A DNA stretch of 53,569 nucleotides from Facklamia hominis CCUG 36813 (GTDB lineage Bacteria > Bacillota > Bacilli > Lactobacillales > Aerococcaceae), in NCBI RefSeq assembly GCF_000301035.1, contig NZ_JH932292.1, forward strand, positions 1,524,848 to 1,578,416. Reading direction: 5' to 3'. A program made the translations under genes and the position numbers. Position 1 is the first letter of the stretch. Every line of letters begins with the position of its first letter. The notes under the pieces are model-generated. The model saw nothing but the letters and a program-made list of their open reading frames with translations, did no database searches and was not told the DNA's origin. Shown piece by piece: positions 7,767 through 17,320 of the stretch.

Positions 7767-8558
7767 ATGAAAAAATTGTCGATAGCAATGGATGCATCTC
7801 CTGCTTATGTTGAAATTTTTGATGCGTATATTTCGTATTTATCAAAAAATGGACTAGATATCGAAGTTTTCCATTATTCTCCAGTTGGAACGGCAATGAA
7901 GAAATTTATTGATGGAGAAGTGGATATGTTTTGGGGAGGACCATTTCAATTTGCAATTATCAATCATGCTTTATCAGGAGCTCAACTAAATCCTTTAGCA
8001 GAAGATACTGATATTGATTGTCATTCGGTCTTCATTACTAGAGCGGATAGTGATATTAATTCATTAGAGAATCTTAAGGGTAAAACGATTAGTACAGGAC
8101 CAAAATATTCGGCAGAATCTCGAATTATCCCAGTTCAATATTTGAGAGAACATGGTTTAGAAATTAATAAAGATTATTATGAAAAAAACTATGATACTCA
8201 GAATGAAGGAATTCAGGCGATGATGGATGGTGAAGTTGCAGCGGCAACTAGCTTTTACCGAAACTTCTTGAATCAATTAGCTTCAGGTGTATATATGGAT
8301 TGGGAAGTAAAGGTGTTTGCAAAAACTTCACCATGGGATCACTGCATTTTTGCGGCTCAACCTAATTTGGATGTTGAAAAGAAAGAGGATTATCAAAAAT
8401 TTGTTGAGCTGATGAAAGAAATGGATAAAGACGATCCAATGGTTAAAGACGCTATGAGAATGGAAGGCGTTAATAAGTGGGTAGAAGGACGTCCAGATAA
8501 GTATCAATTGTTATTAGATGGATGCGAATATTTAGATATTTATAAAGACTTCGAATAA
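7767..8558 (+). CDS. Cytosolic periplasmic-binding-protein-fold protein (PhnD/NMT1/DszB-like)
   Basis: This 263-residue protein resembles type 2 periplasmic binding proteins (DMFWGGPFQF near residue 53, SLENLKGKTISTGP at 99-112, ESRIIPVQYL) but starts directly at the first beta strand with no signal peptide. It shares with its paralogue at 12027 the patterns DxxWxGPxxF, TDxDxxSVF, ESRI(I/V)P and HCIFAxxPN (His192-Cys193). Cytosolic PBP-fold proteins include enzymes such as the desulfinase DszB, so an enzymatic role with the neighbouring flavoprotein is possible. DszB's nucleophilic cysteine seems to be a serine here (by-eye alignment to remembered sequence). It could instead be a cytoplasmic ligand sensor or chaperone. 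Start ATG follows TAAGGAGCGG. Confidence 0.75.
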   Translation: MKKLSIAMDASPAYVEIFDAYISYLSKNGLDIEVFHYSPVGTAMKKFIDGEVDMFWGGPFQFAIINHALSGAQLNPLAEDTDIDCHSVFITRADSDINSLENLKGKTISTGPKYSAESRIIPVQYLREHGLEINKDYYEKNYDTQNEGIQAMMDGEVAAATSFYRNFLNQLASGVYMDWEVKVFAKTSPWDHCIFAAQPNLDVEKKEDYQKFVELMKEMDKDDPMVKDAMRMEGVNKWVEGRPDKYQLLLDGCEYLDIYKDFE

Positions 8559-8594
8559 AATTTTATAATTTTATTATGGAGGTGAGTATAAGTA

Positions 8595-9395
8595 ATGAAA
8601 AATAATAATATACTTGATAATAGTGTAAAGATTAATAATTTAAGTTTTAAATACAACGGAAGTGATAAAAATATCTTCAACAATATTAACATGGATGTGC
8701 CTGGTGGAGAGTTTGTTTGCTTTTTAGGAAAATCTGGTTGTGGAAAGTCTACCTTATTACGATTGATTTCCGGATTGGAAAAACCTTCAAAGGGTGAAAT
8801 TTATTTTGGAGATCAACCCAATAAGGGACCAGGTTTAGATAAGGGTGTTGTCTTTCAAGATTATGGATTATACCCTTGGATGACAGCTGGGAAAAATATT
8901 GAACTAGCTATTGAACAGAAGTATCCTAAAATATCTAAATCAGAAAAAAGAGAACGAGCCAAGGAGATTATTCGAAAAGTAGGTCTTAAAGAAGAAGTTT
9001 ATAAGATGCTACCTAAAGAGTTATCCGGTGGTATGAGACAACGTTGTGCAATTGCCAGAGCTTTTGCAATTGATCCGCCAGTATTATTGATGGATGAGCC
9101 CTTTGGTGCTTTGGATGCTGTCACTCGAGCAACGTTACAAGATATGGTACTGGATTTGTGGGAAAAAGGGGAACCTAAAAAGACGGTTTTCTTTGTAACT
9201 CATGATGTGGATGAGGCGTTATTGCTTGCTGAAAGAATCTTTGTTTTAGGGCAAAGTGGTAGCGATGTTATCCTAGACGTCCATGTAAGTGATGATGAAA
9301 GACTGTTACGTGATGAAAATGACAGAGAGAAAACAATTGTTTTGAGAAATAAACTCGTTCATACGATTAATCAAGATGTAGAGTCAAGACTATAA
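8595..9395 (+). CDS. ABC transporter ATPase, SsuB/TauB-like
   Basis: This 266-residue ATPase has Walker A GKSGCGKST, Q-loop VVFQDYGLYPWMT, signature LSGGMRQR, Walker B VLLMDEPFGALD and switch histidine VTHDVDEA. The PWMT and MDEPFGALDA variants are typical of the nitrate/sulfonate/taurine importer group. It should power the importer formed with the binding protein at 9407 and permease at 10625. Start ATG has GGAGGTGAG about 10 bases upstream. A 9-bp AT-only inverted repeat lies in the gap before the gene. Confidence 0.92.
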   Translation: MKNNNILDNSVKINNLSFKYNGSDKNIFNNINMDVPGGEFVCFLGKSGCGKSTLLRLISGLEKPSKGEIYFGDQPNKGPGLDKGVVFQDYGLYPWMTAGKNIELAIEQKYPKISKSEKRERAKEIIRKVGLKEEVYKMLPKELSGGMRQRCAIARAFAIDPPVLLMDEPFGALDAVTRATLQDMVLDLWEKGEPKKTVFFVTHDVDEALLLAERIFVLGQSGSDVILDVHVSDDERLLRDENDREKTIVLRNKLVHTINQDVESRL

Positions 9396-9406
9396 GGAGA
9401 AAAACA

Positions 9407-10603
9407 ATGAAAAAAGGAATTAAATTATTATTAACATCAACGATGGCTATGAGTTTGCTACCTTCACTAATTAATTTGACTAATTTGGATGTTGAAGAGC
9501 CATTTTCAATTGCTGCTGAAGAAAAACATGATTTCAAAGATAAACTACAAGGGGAAGATGGTGTAGTTAGATGGGTGAGAGGTCACTCAGGAAACTTAAT
9601 GATGACCATGGCTAGACATAATGGTTATCTAGAAGAATATGGATTGAAAGTGGAAGAAGTTCCAATGCAAACAACTGACGAATCATTTGCGGCAGTAAAA
9701 GGAAATCAAGTGGATATCGTTTCGAATGCAGGGACTAATACGCCATTACAACGTATTGCTACTGGTGATGATTTGGTTATCTTCGGTGGTCATATGGTTG
9801 AAGGTGGGATGTTCTTAGTTGGGCGACCAGATTCAGAATTTAAAGATATGTCATCCTTGATTGGTAAGAAGGTTGCTTCTGATCCTAGTCAATATGTCAT
9901 TTCAGGTCCGTTATTAGAGATGGGTTACAATCCTAAGGAAGATGTTGATTGGGTTCAATTAGGTAATTCATCTGAAGCAGTAAGTGCATTGAAGAGTGGA
10001 CAAGTTGAATTCGCTGAAATTGGTACAGAGTCAGCCTACCAAGTTAAAAATGATCCGGATGTTAAAATCATTGGAAAATTTGGGGATTTAATGGATAAAT
10101 ATTCATGCTGTAGAATGGAAACCGCCTCAAGATTTATTAAAGAAAAACCAAATACTACTAAGGCTCTTGTTAAAGCCTTATTAAGAGGAATGAAAGCTTA
10201 CCACGATGATCCAGACCAAGCCGCTAAATTATTAGCTGAAGAATTAGATATGCCATTGGAATTCGTTGAAGCATATGCATTAGACTCTGGTTACGAAATT
10301 AATCCTGACCCTCTATATAATTCATGTGTACGTGCTTGGGCATACTTAGATGAATTAGGTCTTTTAGATGAAAATGCAAAGAACATTAATTTAAGAGACC
10401 ACATTGATGTTGAATTATATAAAGAAGCTTTAGATGAAGTAATTGAAGAAGTCGGAGACGAAGATCCTGAATACTGGCAAGGACAATTAGACTACTTCAA
10501 CAAATACAATAGTATGTATTATGACGAAAAAGAAGAAGAAGAGTATTTCAATCAAGTTAAGAAAACGATTGATGACAATAGAGCAAAAAATGCAAAAGAA
10601 TAG
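9407..10603 (+). CDS. ABC solute-binding protein, SsuA/TauA (NMT1)-like
   Basis: This 398-residue exported protein has a basic N-terminus and hydrophobic stretch (residues 5-28) before a charged mature start, but no lipobox cysteine. The mature part matches the aliphatic sulfonate/taurine binding group: RGHSGNLMMTMARHNGYLEE, then KGNQVDIVSNAGTNTP and SLIGKKVASDPS. It is longer than usual SsuA (about 320), with an acidic C-terminal extension from about residue 335. The ligand is probably a small organosulfur anion, but this is inferred from family and neighbours. Confidence 0.85.
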   Translation: MKKGIKLLLTSTMAMSLLPSLINLTNLDVEEPFSIAAEEKHDFKDKLQGEDGVVRWVRGHSGNLMMTMARHNGYLEEYGLKVEEVPMQTTDESFAAVKGNQVDIVSNAGTNTPLQRIATGDDLVIFGGHMVEGGMFLVGRPDSEFKDMSSLIGKKVASDPSQYVISGPLLEMGYNPKEDVDWVQLGNSSEAVSALKSGQVEFAEIGTESAYQVKNDPDVKIIGKFGDLMDKYSCCRMETASRFIKEKPNTTKALVKALLRGMKAYHDDPDQAAKLLAEELDMPLEFVEAYALDSGYEINPDPLYNSCVRAWAYLDELGLLDENAKNINLRDHIDVELYKEALDEVIEEVGDEDPEYWQGQLDYFNKYNSMYYDEKEEEEYFNQVKKTIDDNRAKNAKE

Positions 10604-10624
10604 ATTCTAGATAGGTGAGGAAAA

Positions 10625-11386
10625 ATGAAAAGAATTAAGGAGTTTGCAGTAAAATATTGGATAACCCTAGTTCTGATTTTGATACTTATCTTTGGATATG
10701 CTTATTTAGCTAATAATAAGTTGCTTGATCCATTTTTATTTCCGACAACGGATGCGATTATAAAATCTTTTAAGGCGAATTTTTCAACCATGTTTTTAAA
10801 TATGTTTGCGTCATTTAAATTGTTATTCCCATCCTTATTTATTGCGGTAGTTATCGCGGTAGTTATCGGTGTGCCACTTGGATTAAATAAAAGACTTAGA
10901 GAAGGTACTCTACCTGTTGTTTATGCTTTAAGTGTTATTCCATCGATATTATTATCACCATTCTTATTACTACTAGCTCCTAGTTTAGAATGGGCTTCTC
11001 GAATTATGATTATCTATAATGTTATTTGGCCAACTTGTTTTGGGATTATGTACGGAATAGCAACGATTGATAGTACTTATTTAGATACAGCGGCAACTCT
11101 AGAACTTTCTGGATTTAAAAAGCTTTTCAAAGTTATTCTTCCAGCAGCCTCTCCTACCGCATTATCTGGATTTGTAACCTCTTTGAGAGGATCTTTCTTA
11201 GTATTAATTTTTGCTGAGATGTATGGGGCTAAGTATGGTATGGGATACTTTGTTAAAAAGAATGCGGACTATGGTATTTATAGTAATGTGTGGAGTGGAT
11301 TTATTTTCTTAGTAATTGTTTTGGTGATTATCTTGAGAATATTTGAAGCTCTTAAAGATCGAAATCTTAAATGGACCATGGAATAA
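10625..11386 (+). CDS. ABC transporter permease, SsuC/TauC-like
   Basis: This 253-residue membrane protein has about six predicted helices, the first at residues 12-28. The cytoplasmic coupling motif of the BPD permease family occurs as DTAATLELSGFKKLFKVILP. It completes the importer with the genes at 8595 and 9407. Start ATG is 22 bp after the previous stop with TAGGTGAGG upstream. The operon ends at the terminator at 11450. Confidence 0.92.
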   Translation: MKRIKEFAVKYWITLVLILILIFGYAYLANNKLLDPFLFPTTDAIIKSFKANFSTMFLNMFASFKLLFPSLFIAVVIAVVIGVPLGLNKRLREGTLPVVYALSVIPSILLSPFLLLLAPSLEWASRIMIIYNVIWPTCFGIMYGIATIDSTYLDTAATLELSGFKKLFKVILPAASPTALSGFVTSLRGSFLVLIFAEMYGAKYGMGYFVKKNADYGIYSNVWSGFIFLVIVLVIILRIFEALKDRNLKWTME

Positions 11387-11449
11387 CTTGTGCTGTGCTA
11401 GTTAATTTCAAAATGTAGTACATTATCTCATAAGGGAATAAGAAGAATT

Positions 11450-11487
11450 AAGGGATCGAGTAGTTAGAACTGCTTGGTCCCTTTTTT
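11450..11487 (+). terminator. Intrinsic terminator of the SsuABC-like operon
   Basis: A 16-nt arm starting AAGGGATCGAG pairs with CTTGGTCCCTT (three G-T wobbles) across a 2-3 nt loop, then six T. It is a strong hairpin. Confidence 0.85.
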
Positions 11488-12026
11488 GGTTGATTCATTG
11501 GATTTTTTCGAACGGCTGGAAAAGATCTCGTTGTGTCAGATCATTTATTATAAAATTTTATAAATAAAGGGTAAATTAAATAGTATAGTTAAAAGTAAGA
11601 ATTTTTAAGTTCCTAATCACAATATTCAAGGAGATTTGTAATTGTAAATGATAGTCACTCTATTTAAAAAAAATAATAAATAGACTAAAAATTTCCTAGA
11701 AAAAATTATCAATATTGTTGTGAAATATTTAATATGATAGTCTTACGTCGATGAGTAAAACATTAGATAACTATAAAAAAACGATATATAGTCAATTTTG
11801 AATAAAAGGTATGTAATGCATTTTGATTGTTGGCCTTGTTTATATAGATTTATTATAAATATATAGTGATATGAAATTTTTTCAATATAAGGTTGACTGG
11901 AAGTAAATAGGGAGATGGTTAAAGTATTAAATTTTAAAATCATTAAATAGTATAACTTCATAAAAAATACACAAACTATAATGATATATTACCTTATAAT
12001 ACCAATTATAAAGGAGAGAGGATTCA
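11488..12026. other. Intergenic region between the two flavoprotein-associated clusters
   Basis: About 540 bp of very AT-rich DNA without a credible gene. Two TATAAT hexamers (11977-11982 and 11995-12000) lie shortly before the next gene and are possible -10 boxes, but no matching -35 is convincing. No riboswitch or T-box was recognised. Confidence 0.4.
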
Positions 12027-12881
12027 ATGGATAAAATTCGTTTAGGTGCTGTTATTTCTTCGCCAGTTATTCCCGAAATTTGGTGGGGGTTATCGCAACA
12101 TTATAAAGAATATGGGATTATGATAGAAATGGTTTATCATGATAGTTATATTCCTCAAATACAAAAATTTTTAAAAAATGAAATTGACATAACTTGGAAT
12201 GGACCATTAGGATTTAATGCTATTAGATATTTTTGTAATGACATGCAACTTAATGGTCCTATGAGAAATACAGACTTTGATGTAAGTTCTGTTTTTCTTG
12301 TTAGATCGGGAAGTGATATTACAACAATTTCTGATTTAAGAGGGAAGATCGTGGGAACAGGTAGTTTTGATTCAGTAGAATCAAGAATTGTACCGTTATA
12401 TTTTCTATATAAGAATGGGTTGAAACATGAAGTAGATTTTAAAGAAATTTCTTTTAATGTTAATACTTCTAATCAACTATATGGAACATATAATACTGCT
12501 GAATTGAATGCGGTAAAAGCTTTAGTTTCTGGAGATGTTGATGTAGCCGTTTGTTATGAGAATCGATTAAAGAATTGGATTTCTAATGGAGATATTAGTG
12601 AAGAAGAGATACAGATATTAACTCAAACACCGAGGTACAGTCACTGTATTTTTGCCGGTAATCCAAATATGGACCACGATTTGTTCAATCGGTTCTTTGA
12701 TGCAACTTTAGAAATGGTCGGAAGTAATTCGATTATACAAAAAGCAATGGAATTAGAAAATGTACAAAGTTGGAAAGCGCCTGATATTGGAGGCTTTGAT
12801 CAAATACTGAATGGAGCGAAGCTTTTGAAGATCTTTGAAAAAGGAGAATATGCTAGTATAGAGTTTAATAAAAAGATGTAA
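12027..12881 (+). CDS. Second cytosolic PBP-fold protein, paralogue of the 7767 product
   Basis: This 284-residue protein starts at the first strand (MDKIRLGAVISSPVIPE) with no signal peptide. It shares the 7767 product's patterns: DITWNGPLGF, TDFDVSSVF, ESRIVPLYF and HCIFAGNPNMD (His206-Cys207). It heads an operon of MetNIQ-like transporter genes ending in a second acyl-CoA-dehydrogenase-like flavoprotein, so a PBP-fold protein and flavoprotein travel together with two unrelated transporter types. That argues for a working enzyme pair rather than a transport component. Start ATG follows AAAGGAGAGAGG. Confidence 0.75.
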   Translation: MDKIRLGAVISSPVIPEIWWGLSQHYKEYGIMIEMVYHDSYIPQIQKFLKNEIDITWNGPLGFNAIRYFCNDMQLNGPMRNTDFDVSSVFLVRSGSDITTISDLRGKIVGTGSFDSVESRIVPLYFLYKNGLKHEVDFKEISFNVNTSNQLYGTYNTAELNAVKALVSGDVDVAVCYENRLKNWISNGDISEEEIQILTQTPRYSHCIFAGNPNMDHDLFNRFFDATLEMVGSNSIIQKAMELENVQSWKAPDIGGFDQILNGAKLLKIFEKGEYASIEFNKKM

Positions 12882-12902
12882 GAAGGTGCCTTGGTGGGAT
12901 TT

Positions 12903-13862
12903 ATGATTGAAATTAAAGATCTTGAAAAAAAGTTTGACGATGTTTCGGTATTATCTAATGTTAATCTAAATATTGAGGAAGGCTCAATCTATGGTTTGGT
13001 AGGATCAAGTGGTGCTGGAAAATCAACCTTGTTAAGGTGTATTAATGGATTAACCCAATATACTAGTGGTTCTTTAAAAATTGAGAACCATGAAATCAAG
13101 GATTTAAAAGATAAGCAATTGCGAGAATTAAAGAAAAATATTGGAATGATTTTTCAACAATTTTCATTATTAGAGCGAAAAACGGTCTTAGAAAATATTG
13201 CTCTTCCTATGAAATGTTGGGGATATAAGTCTAATGAAATTAAACAAAGGACAGAAGAGCTATTAGATTTAGTAGGTTTACATGGAAAGGGGAATGTACG
13301 TCCAAAAGAATTAAGCGGAGGCCAAAAGCAACGTGTGGCAATAGCTAGAGCACTTTCGATGAATCCCAAAATCTTACTTTGTGACGAAGCAACTTCAGCG
13401 TTAGATCCTAACACTGCAAAATCAATACTAGATCTGTTAAAAAAAATTAACAGAGATCTTTCTATTACAATTATTATAGTGGCCCATCAAATGAATGTAG
13501 TAAAACAGGTTTGTGATAGAGTAGCTATCCTAGAACATGGGAAAATAATGATTGAAGGAAACACTGAAAAAATTTTTTTTGAAAAACCAGAAATACTTAA
13601 AACCTTACTTGGTGATAATTCGATAGATCATCTTCCTCAAAATGGTATGAATTTAAGAATAAATATTCAAACTGATTCTGATAAATTTTTGTTAAATAAT
13701 TTTAGTAGGGATATCGATGTACGTTTTAAACTTCTTTCAAGTGAAACACAAAAATTTAAAAATAAAGAAGCTATTTTCTTGGAACTCAATATTGAAAGCC
13801 AAGATGTTAATCGAGTAACTGATTATCTCAATGAAAATAAAGTGGAATGGGAGGTGATTTAA
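12903..13862 (+). CDS. metN: Methionine-type ABC transporter ATPase with NIL domain (MetN-like)
   Basis: This 319-residue protein has an ATPase core (Walker A GSSGAGKST, Q-loop MIFQQFSLLERKTV, signature LSGGQKQR, Walker B ILLCDEATSALD, VAHQMNVVK) and a C-terminal NIL-type domain (last 75 residues) that in MetN binds methionine for feedback control. The ATG at 12903, with GGTGGG just before it, gives the usual MetN N-terminus MIEIKDLEKKF; a TTG at 12891 is the alternative. The permease gene starts within its stop codon (TAATG). Confidence 0.9.
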   Translation: MIEIKDLEKKFDDVSVLSNVNLNIEEGSIYGLVGSSGAGKSTLLRCINGLTQYTSGSLKIENHEIKDLKDKQLRELKKNIGMIFQQFSLLERKTVLENIALPMKCWGYKSNEIKQRTEELLDLVGLHGKGNVRPKELSGGQKQRVAIARALSMNPKILLCDEATSALDPNTAKSILDLLKKINRDLSITIIIVAHQMNVVKQVCDRVAILEHGKIMIEGNTEKIFFEKPEILKTLLGDNSIDHLPQNGMNLRINIQTDSDKFLLNNFSRDIDVRFKLLSSETQKFKNKEAIFLELNIESQDVNRVTDYLNENKVEWEVI

Positions 13863-14521
13863 TGAGTGAAGGGGTAGAATACATAAATAAATTGGTTATA
13901 CCAGCCTTAGGAGAAACTTTATATATGGTTTCCATGTCTATTATTTTTTCAACTTTAATAGGCGCTATCATAAGTATGATAATGGTTGTTACTAACCCTA
14001 CAGTAGGTTTAAAGCCAAATAGGAAAATTTATATGTTACTAGATACAATTGTTAATATTATAAGATCATTCCCTTTTCTTATTTTGCTTGTTTCTATTAT
14101 TCCGTTTACAAGATTTGTGGTCGGGACAAGTATTGGAACTAACGCAGCTATTGTTCCGCTAACTATAACGGCTTCCCCATTTTTAGCAAGACTTTTCGAG
14201 AGTAGTTTGTTAAGTATAAACTCTGCAGTTATTGAAGCTGCGCAATCCTTTGGAGCTACAACACTTCAAATTTTATTTAAAGTTATGATGGTTGAAGCGG
14301 TTCCTCTTTTAGTATCGAATATTACTATGTCAGTAATTTCCCTACTTGGAGCCTCAGCTGCAGCAGGGGCTGTAGGAGCGGGAGGATTGGGATCTGTTGC
14401 TTTAACTTATGGATATCAAAATTTTAACGATACAATTATGTATTCTACAGTAGTAGTATTGATAGTTATTGTACAACTTATACAGTATTTAGGCACAAAA
14501 ATATATAATCATGTGAAATAG
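13862..14521 (+). CDS. metI: Methionine-type ABC permease (MetI-like)
   Basis: This 219-residue permease has five likely helices and the MetI features IIRSFPFLILL and VIEAAQSFGATTLQI (coupling helix), ending AGGLGSVALTYGYQNFN. GGGAGGTGATTTA precedes the ATG, which overlaps the metN-like stop. It forms the channel with the ATPase encoded at 12903 and is served by one or both binding proteins that follow. Confidence 0.92.
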   Translation: MSEGVEYINKLVIPALGETLYMVSMSIIFSTLIGAIISMIMVVTNPTVGLKPNRKIYMLLDTIVNIIRSFPFLILLVSIIPFTRFVVGTSIGTNAAIVPLTITASPFLARLFESSLLSINSAVIEAAQSFGATTLQILFKVMMVEAVPLLVSNITMSVISLLGASAAAGAVGAGGLGSVALTYGYQNFNDTIMYSTVVVLIVIVQLIQYLGTKIYNHVK

Positions 14522-14531
14522 GAGAATAATT

Positions 14532-15332
14532 ATGTTGAAAAAATTATTGAAATCAATGGTAGCGATAGTGTTATGTGGATCTTTAGTTAATTCAAGTTTA
14601 GTCTCAGCAGAAGAATTAAAGAAAATTAAAATAGGTGCTTCACCTAATGTTGTAGATGTTGTTGGGGCTATGACGGATAGTTTGGAAAAATTGGGTTATG
14701 AGTTAGAAGTAGTTTCATTTGATGATACTATTTTACCTAATACAGCGTTAGCTGAGAAAAGTATCGATGCTAATTTATATCAACATGAACCTTTCCTTAA
14801 TGCTTATAACGAGGAACATGATACAGACCTATATTTTGTTAAACCATTATTTGGGGGATTTACTGCATTATATTCAGAAAAATACGATAAACTAGAAGAT
14901 ATTCCTGAAAATGCAAAAATTGGTATTTTTGATGATTCTAGTAATCAACATCGAGCATTGGTTTTAGCTCAAGAGACTGGATTAATTAAGTTGAAAGAAA
15001 AAGCAGAAGGTGAACTATATAGTGTGTTAGATATTGAAGAAAATCCGAAAAATATTTATTTCAAACCCTTACAAAGTAAAGTATTGGTAACTTCAATTGG
15101 AGAAATGGATGCGATCTTTGCTCAAGGAACAAGTATGTTTTTAGCAGAGAAAGATCCATCTAGTTATCTTGTAAAGGAATCGGATAATAAGCCTTATGGC
15201 ATTGGTCTTGTTGTAAATCCAGAAGATAAGGATGCAGAATGGATTGAAGATGTTATTAAAGCATTCCAAACGGATGATACTAAGCAAAAAATTGAAGATC
15301 GTTATAAAGGCAGTTACGTATTCTTTGATTAG
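14532..15332 (+). CDS. metQ: MetQ-like solute-binding protein 1
   Basis: This 266-residue NlpA/MetQ-family protein has the family segments IKIGASPNVVDVV and DANLYQHEPFLNAYNEEH. A signal peptide spans residues 1-26 and ends at VSAEE. A cysteine lies inside the hydrophobic core (VLCGS) but lacks the small residue at -1 and is badly placed, so this is probably not a lipoprotein, unlike most MetQ. The ligand may be methionine or an oxidised or derivatised form. Confidence 0.88.
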   Translation: MLKKLLKSMVAIVLCGSLVNSSLVSAEELKKIKIGASPNVVDVVGAMTDSLEKLGYELEVVSFDDTILPNTALAEKSIDANLYQHEPFLNAYNEEHDTDLYFVKPLFGGFTALYSEKYDKLEDIPENAKIGIFDDSSNQHRALVLAQETGLIKLKEKAEGELYSVLDIEENPKNIYFKPLQSKVLVTSIGEMDAIFAQGTSMFLAEKDPSSYLVKESDNKPYGIGLVVNPEDKDAEWIEDVIKAFQTDDTKQKIEDRYKGSYVFFD

Positions 15333-15355
15333 TAACTTATATTTAGGGGGATAAT

Positions 15356-16177
15356 ATGAAAAAAATTGTTTTATTGCTCATGGCATCTTTAATTTTGCTG
15401 CCATCTACAACAATTAAGGCAGATGATAATAATAAAATTATTATGGGAGCTCATACACTCTATAAGCCTATTGCTGATGCATCTAGAGATTACATTGAAT
15501 CAAAAGGGTATGATTTGGATATTGAGTATCTGTCTGATAATGTTCAGTTGAATGAAGGATTGCGGGATGGCCTTTTTGATGTTAATTTTCACCAACACGA
15601 AAACTACATGAATTCGTTTAATAAAGATAGGGATGCTAACTTGATTAAAGTCGGAGATGGTCTTTATAGACAATTAATTGGTTTGTTTTCGTTAAATATA
15701 AATTCTATTGATGAATTAAAAGAAGGAGATATTGTAGCTATTCAAAATGATCCTACTAATATTGATCGGGCGATGAAAGTTTTATCTGATGCTGGATTAA
15801 TAGTTTTAGATGAAGAAAAACTTAAAAGTGGGGATCTTCTTACGGATTTAGATATAAAGGAGAATCCACTTGGATTAGTGTTTAAAAAAATTGAAGGTAC
15901 AGCACTTGTAAGAACTATGGAAGATACAGCTTTAGGAGTTCTAACAGGTGTGCATATTGCTGAAGCAGGTTTTACCGCTGATGAAGCATTAGCTACGTAT
16001 ACTCGTGATGATGTAGCGATGTACGATATAATTTTATCAGCAAATGGTGATAATTATAATGAAGAAAAGGCAATGGTTGTTCACGACGCACTAGAATCTG
16101 ATAAAGTAAAAAAAGCTGTAAAAGAGGCATTTAAAGGAAGTTGGGTACCTGTTTCAGATTTAAAGGAAGATGAGTAG
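15356..16177 (+). CDS. MetQ-like solute-binding protein 2 (divergent)
   Basis: This 273-residue protein has a clear Sec signal (residues 1-22, TIKADD) without any cysteine. It keeps the family core but with FDVNFHQHENYMNSFN where MetQ has the ligand-pocket QHEPFL-type motif, and it differs widely from the adjacent MetQ-like protein. Two distinct receptors feeding one MetNI pair suggests two different ligands. Start ATG follows TTAGGGGGAT. Confidence 0.85.
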   Translation: MKKIVLLLMASLILLPSTTIKADDNNKIIMGAHTLYKPIADASRDYIESKGYDLDIEYLSDNVQLNEGLRDGLFDVNFHQHENYMNSFNKDRDANLIKVGDGLYRQLIGLFSLNINSIDELKEGDIVAIQNDPTNIDRAMKVLSDAGLIVLDEEKLKSGDLLTDLDIKENPLGLVFKKIEGTALVRTMEDTALGVLTGVHIAEAGFTADEALATYTRDDVAMYDIILSANGDNYNEEKAMVVHDALESDKVKKAVKEAFKGSWVPVSDLKEDE

Positions 16178-16179
16178 TT

Positions 16180-17298
16180 ATGAAACCAATGTTTGAGGAA
16201 ATAGTTGCTTTTTCAAAAGATAAAATAAAACCTTATGCTAACCAGTTTGATCAAAATGGTCAGTATCCGAAAGAAGCCATGAAATATATCCATAAACAAG
16301 GGTATCTTTCTTTGTTAATTCCTAAGGAAAAAGGTGGTTTAGGGGGTGGCATTTTAAATCACACTGAAGCGTGTATGGCATTAGCGGCTAGTAGTGGCAG
16401 TGTTGGCTTAATTTATATGATGCATAATGTTGTCTTACATCAAATTAATGAAATGGCATCTGAAAAATTAAAAAATGATGTTTATCAGTCGATTATAGAT
16501 GAAGGTGCACTTATTGCATTAGCAGCAAGCGAGCCTAAAGGCGGTGCTAATGTTACTGGGCCACAAACAAAAGCGATTTTATTAGACGATGGTAAATATG
16601 AAATAAATGGAATTAAATCAATGGTAACTACTGGTGGTTATGCTAAATATTACCTTGTTCATTGTGCTTCAAATGAAGAGGGTTTGATGGATAACTTTTT
16701 AATTGAATTAAATTCTGAAGGATTAAGTTTCGAAGAAAATAAATGGAACGGGCTTGGTATGAGAGCTAATGTATCATGCCCAATGTTATTAGACCATGTA
16801 AAAGTTGATGAGTATAATAAAGTAGGAGCGTCCGGTGATGGAATTAAAGGTCTCAATATAAGAAGTGTTCCATTTGTTTTAGGATTAGCAAGTGTTTATG
16901 CAGGGTTATGCAGTGGTTTAGTTGATGCAGTCTATGATCATATTAAAAAAAGGGAAATAGAAAGTGGTAATGATTTATTAAAATATGAATCCATAAAATA
17001 TCACTTTGCGAAAGTTTATAATTATATGAATTCTGCAAAATCAATCGTATTTGATGCAGCTCGTAGTTATGAAAATGAGGATAGCGATTATCTTCAAAAG
17101 GTTTACTCTGCAAGAATTGTTGCTACGGAATGTGCAATGGAATCGGCTAAATTTTCTATGAGAATCGGCGGGGGACGTTCATACAATAAAGAAAATGAAA
17201 TTGAACGTATTCTTAGGGATTCCTATGCCGGACAAGTCATGCTACCGAGTTTAGATGGTTTAGAATCACAACTTACTGAAATGTTTTTTGAAAAATAA
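16180..17298 (+). CDS. Acyl-CoA dehydrogenase-superfamily flavoprotein 2
   Basis: This 372-residue protein is paralogous to the 6619 product: IYMMHNVVLHQ, AASEPKGGAN, WNGLGMRANVSCP and IGGGRSYNKENEIERI. Again the catalytic-glutamate region is RDSYAGQVMLPS (from residue 346), so it should not be an ordinary acyl-CoA dehydrogenase. It begins 2 bp after the second MetQ-like gene and is followed by an OsmC gene, so import, flavin chemistry and thiol/peroxide handling are co-transcribed. Its last 43 codons are duplicated as a relic at 23569. Confidence 0.85.
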   Translation: MKPMFEEIVAFSKDKIKPYANQFDQNGQYPKEAMKYIHKQGYLSLLIPKEKGGLGGGILNHTEACMALAASSGSVGLIYMMHNVVLHQINEMASEKLKNDVYQSIIDEGALIALAASEPKGGANVTGPQTKAILLDDGKYEINGIKSMVTTGGYAKYYLVHCASNEEGLMDNFLIELNSEGLSFEENKWNGLGMRANVSCPMLLDHVKVDEYNKVGASGDGIKGLNIRSVPFVLGLASVYAGLCSGLVDAVYDHIKKREIESGNDLLKYESIKYHFAKVYNYMNSAKSIVFDAARSYENEDSDYLQKVYSARIVATECAMESAKFSMRIGGGRSYNKENEIERILRDSYAGQVMLPSLDGLESQLTEMFFEK

Positions 17299-17320
17299 TT
17301 AATAACTTGAGGTGAAACAC

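Noticed and set aside
11743-11961. Minus-strand 72-codon frame in the intergenic region
   Set aside because: Low-complexity AT-rich composition, no start signal, no similarity recognised.
11388-12026. T-box or SAM riboswitch upstream of the methionine-type operon
   Set aside because: No T-box bulge, specifier stem or SAM-binding core could be recognised; the strong hairpin there is the terminator of the previous operon.
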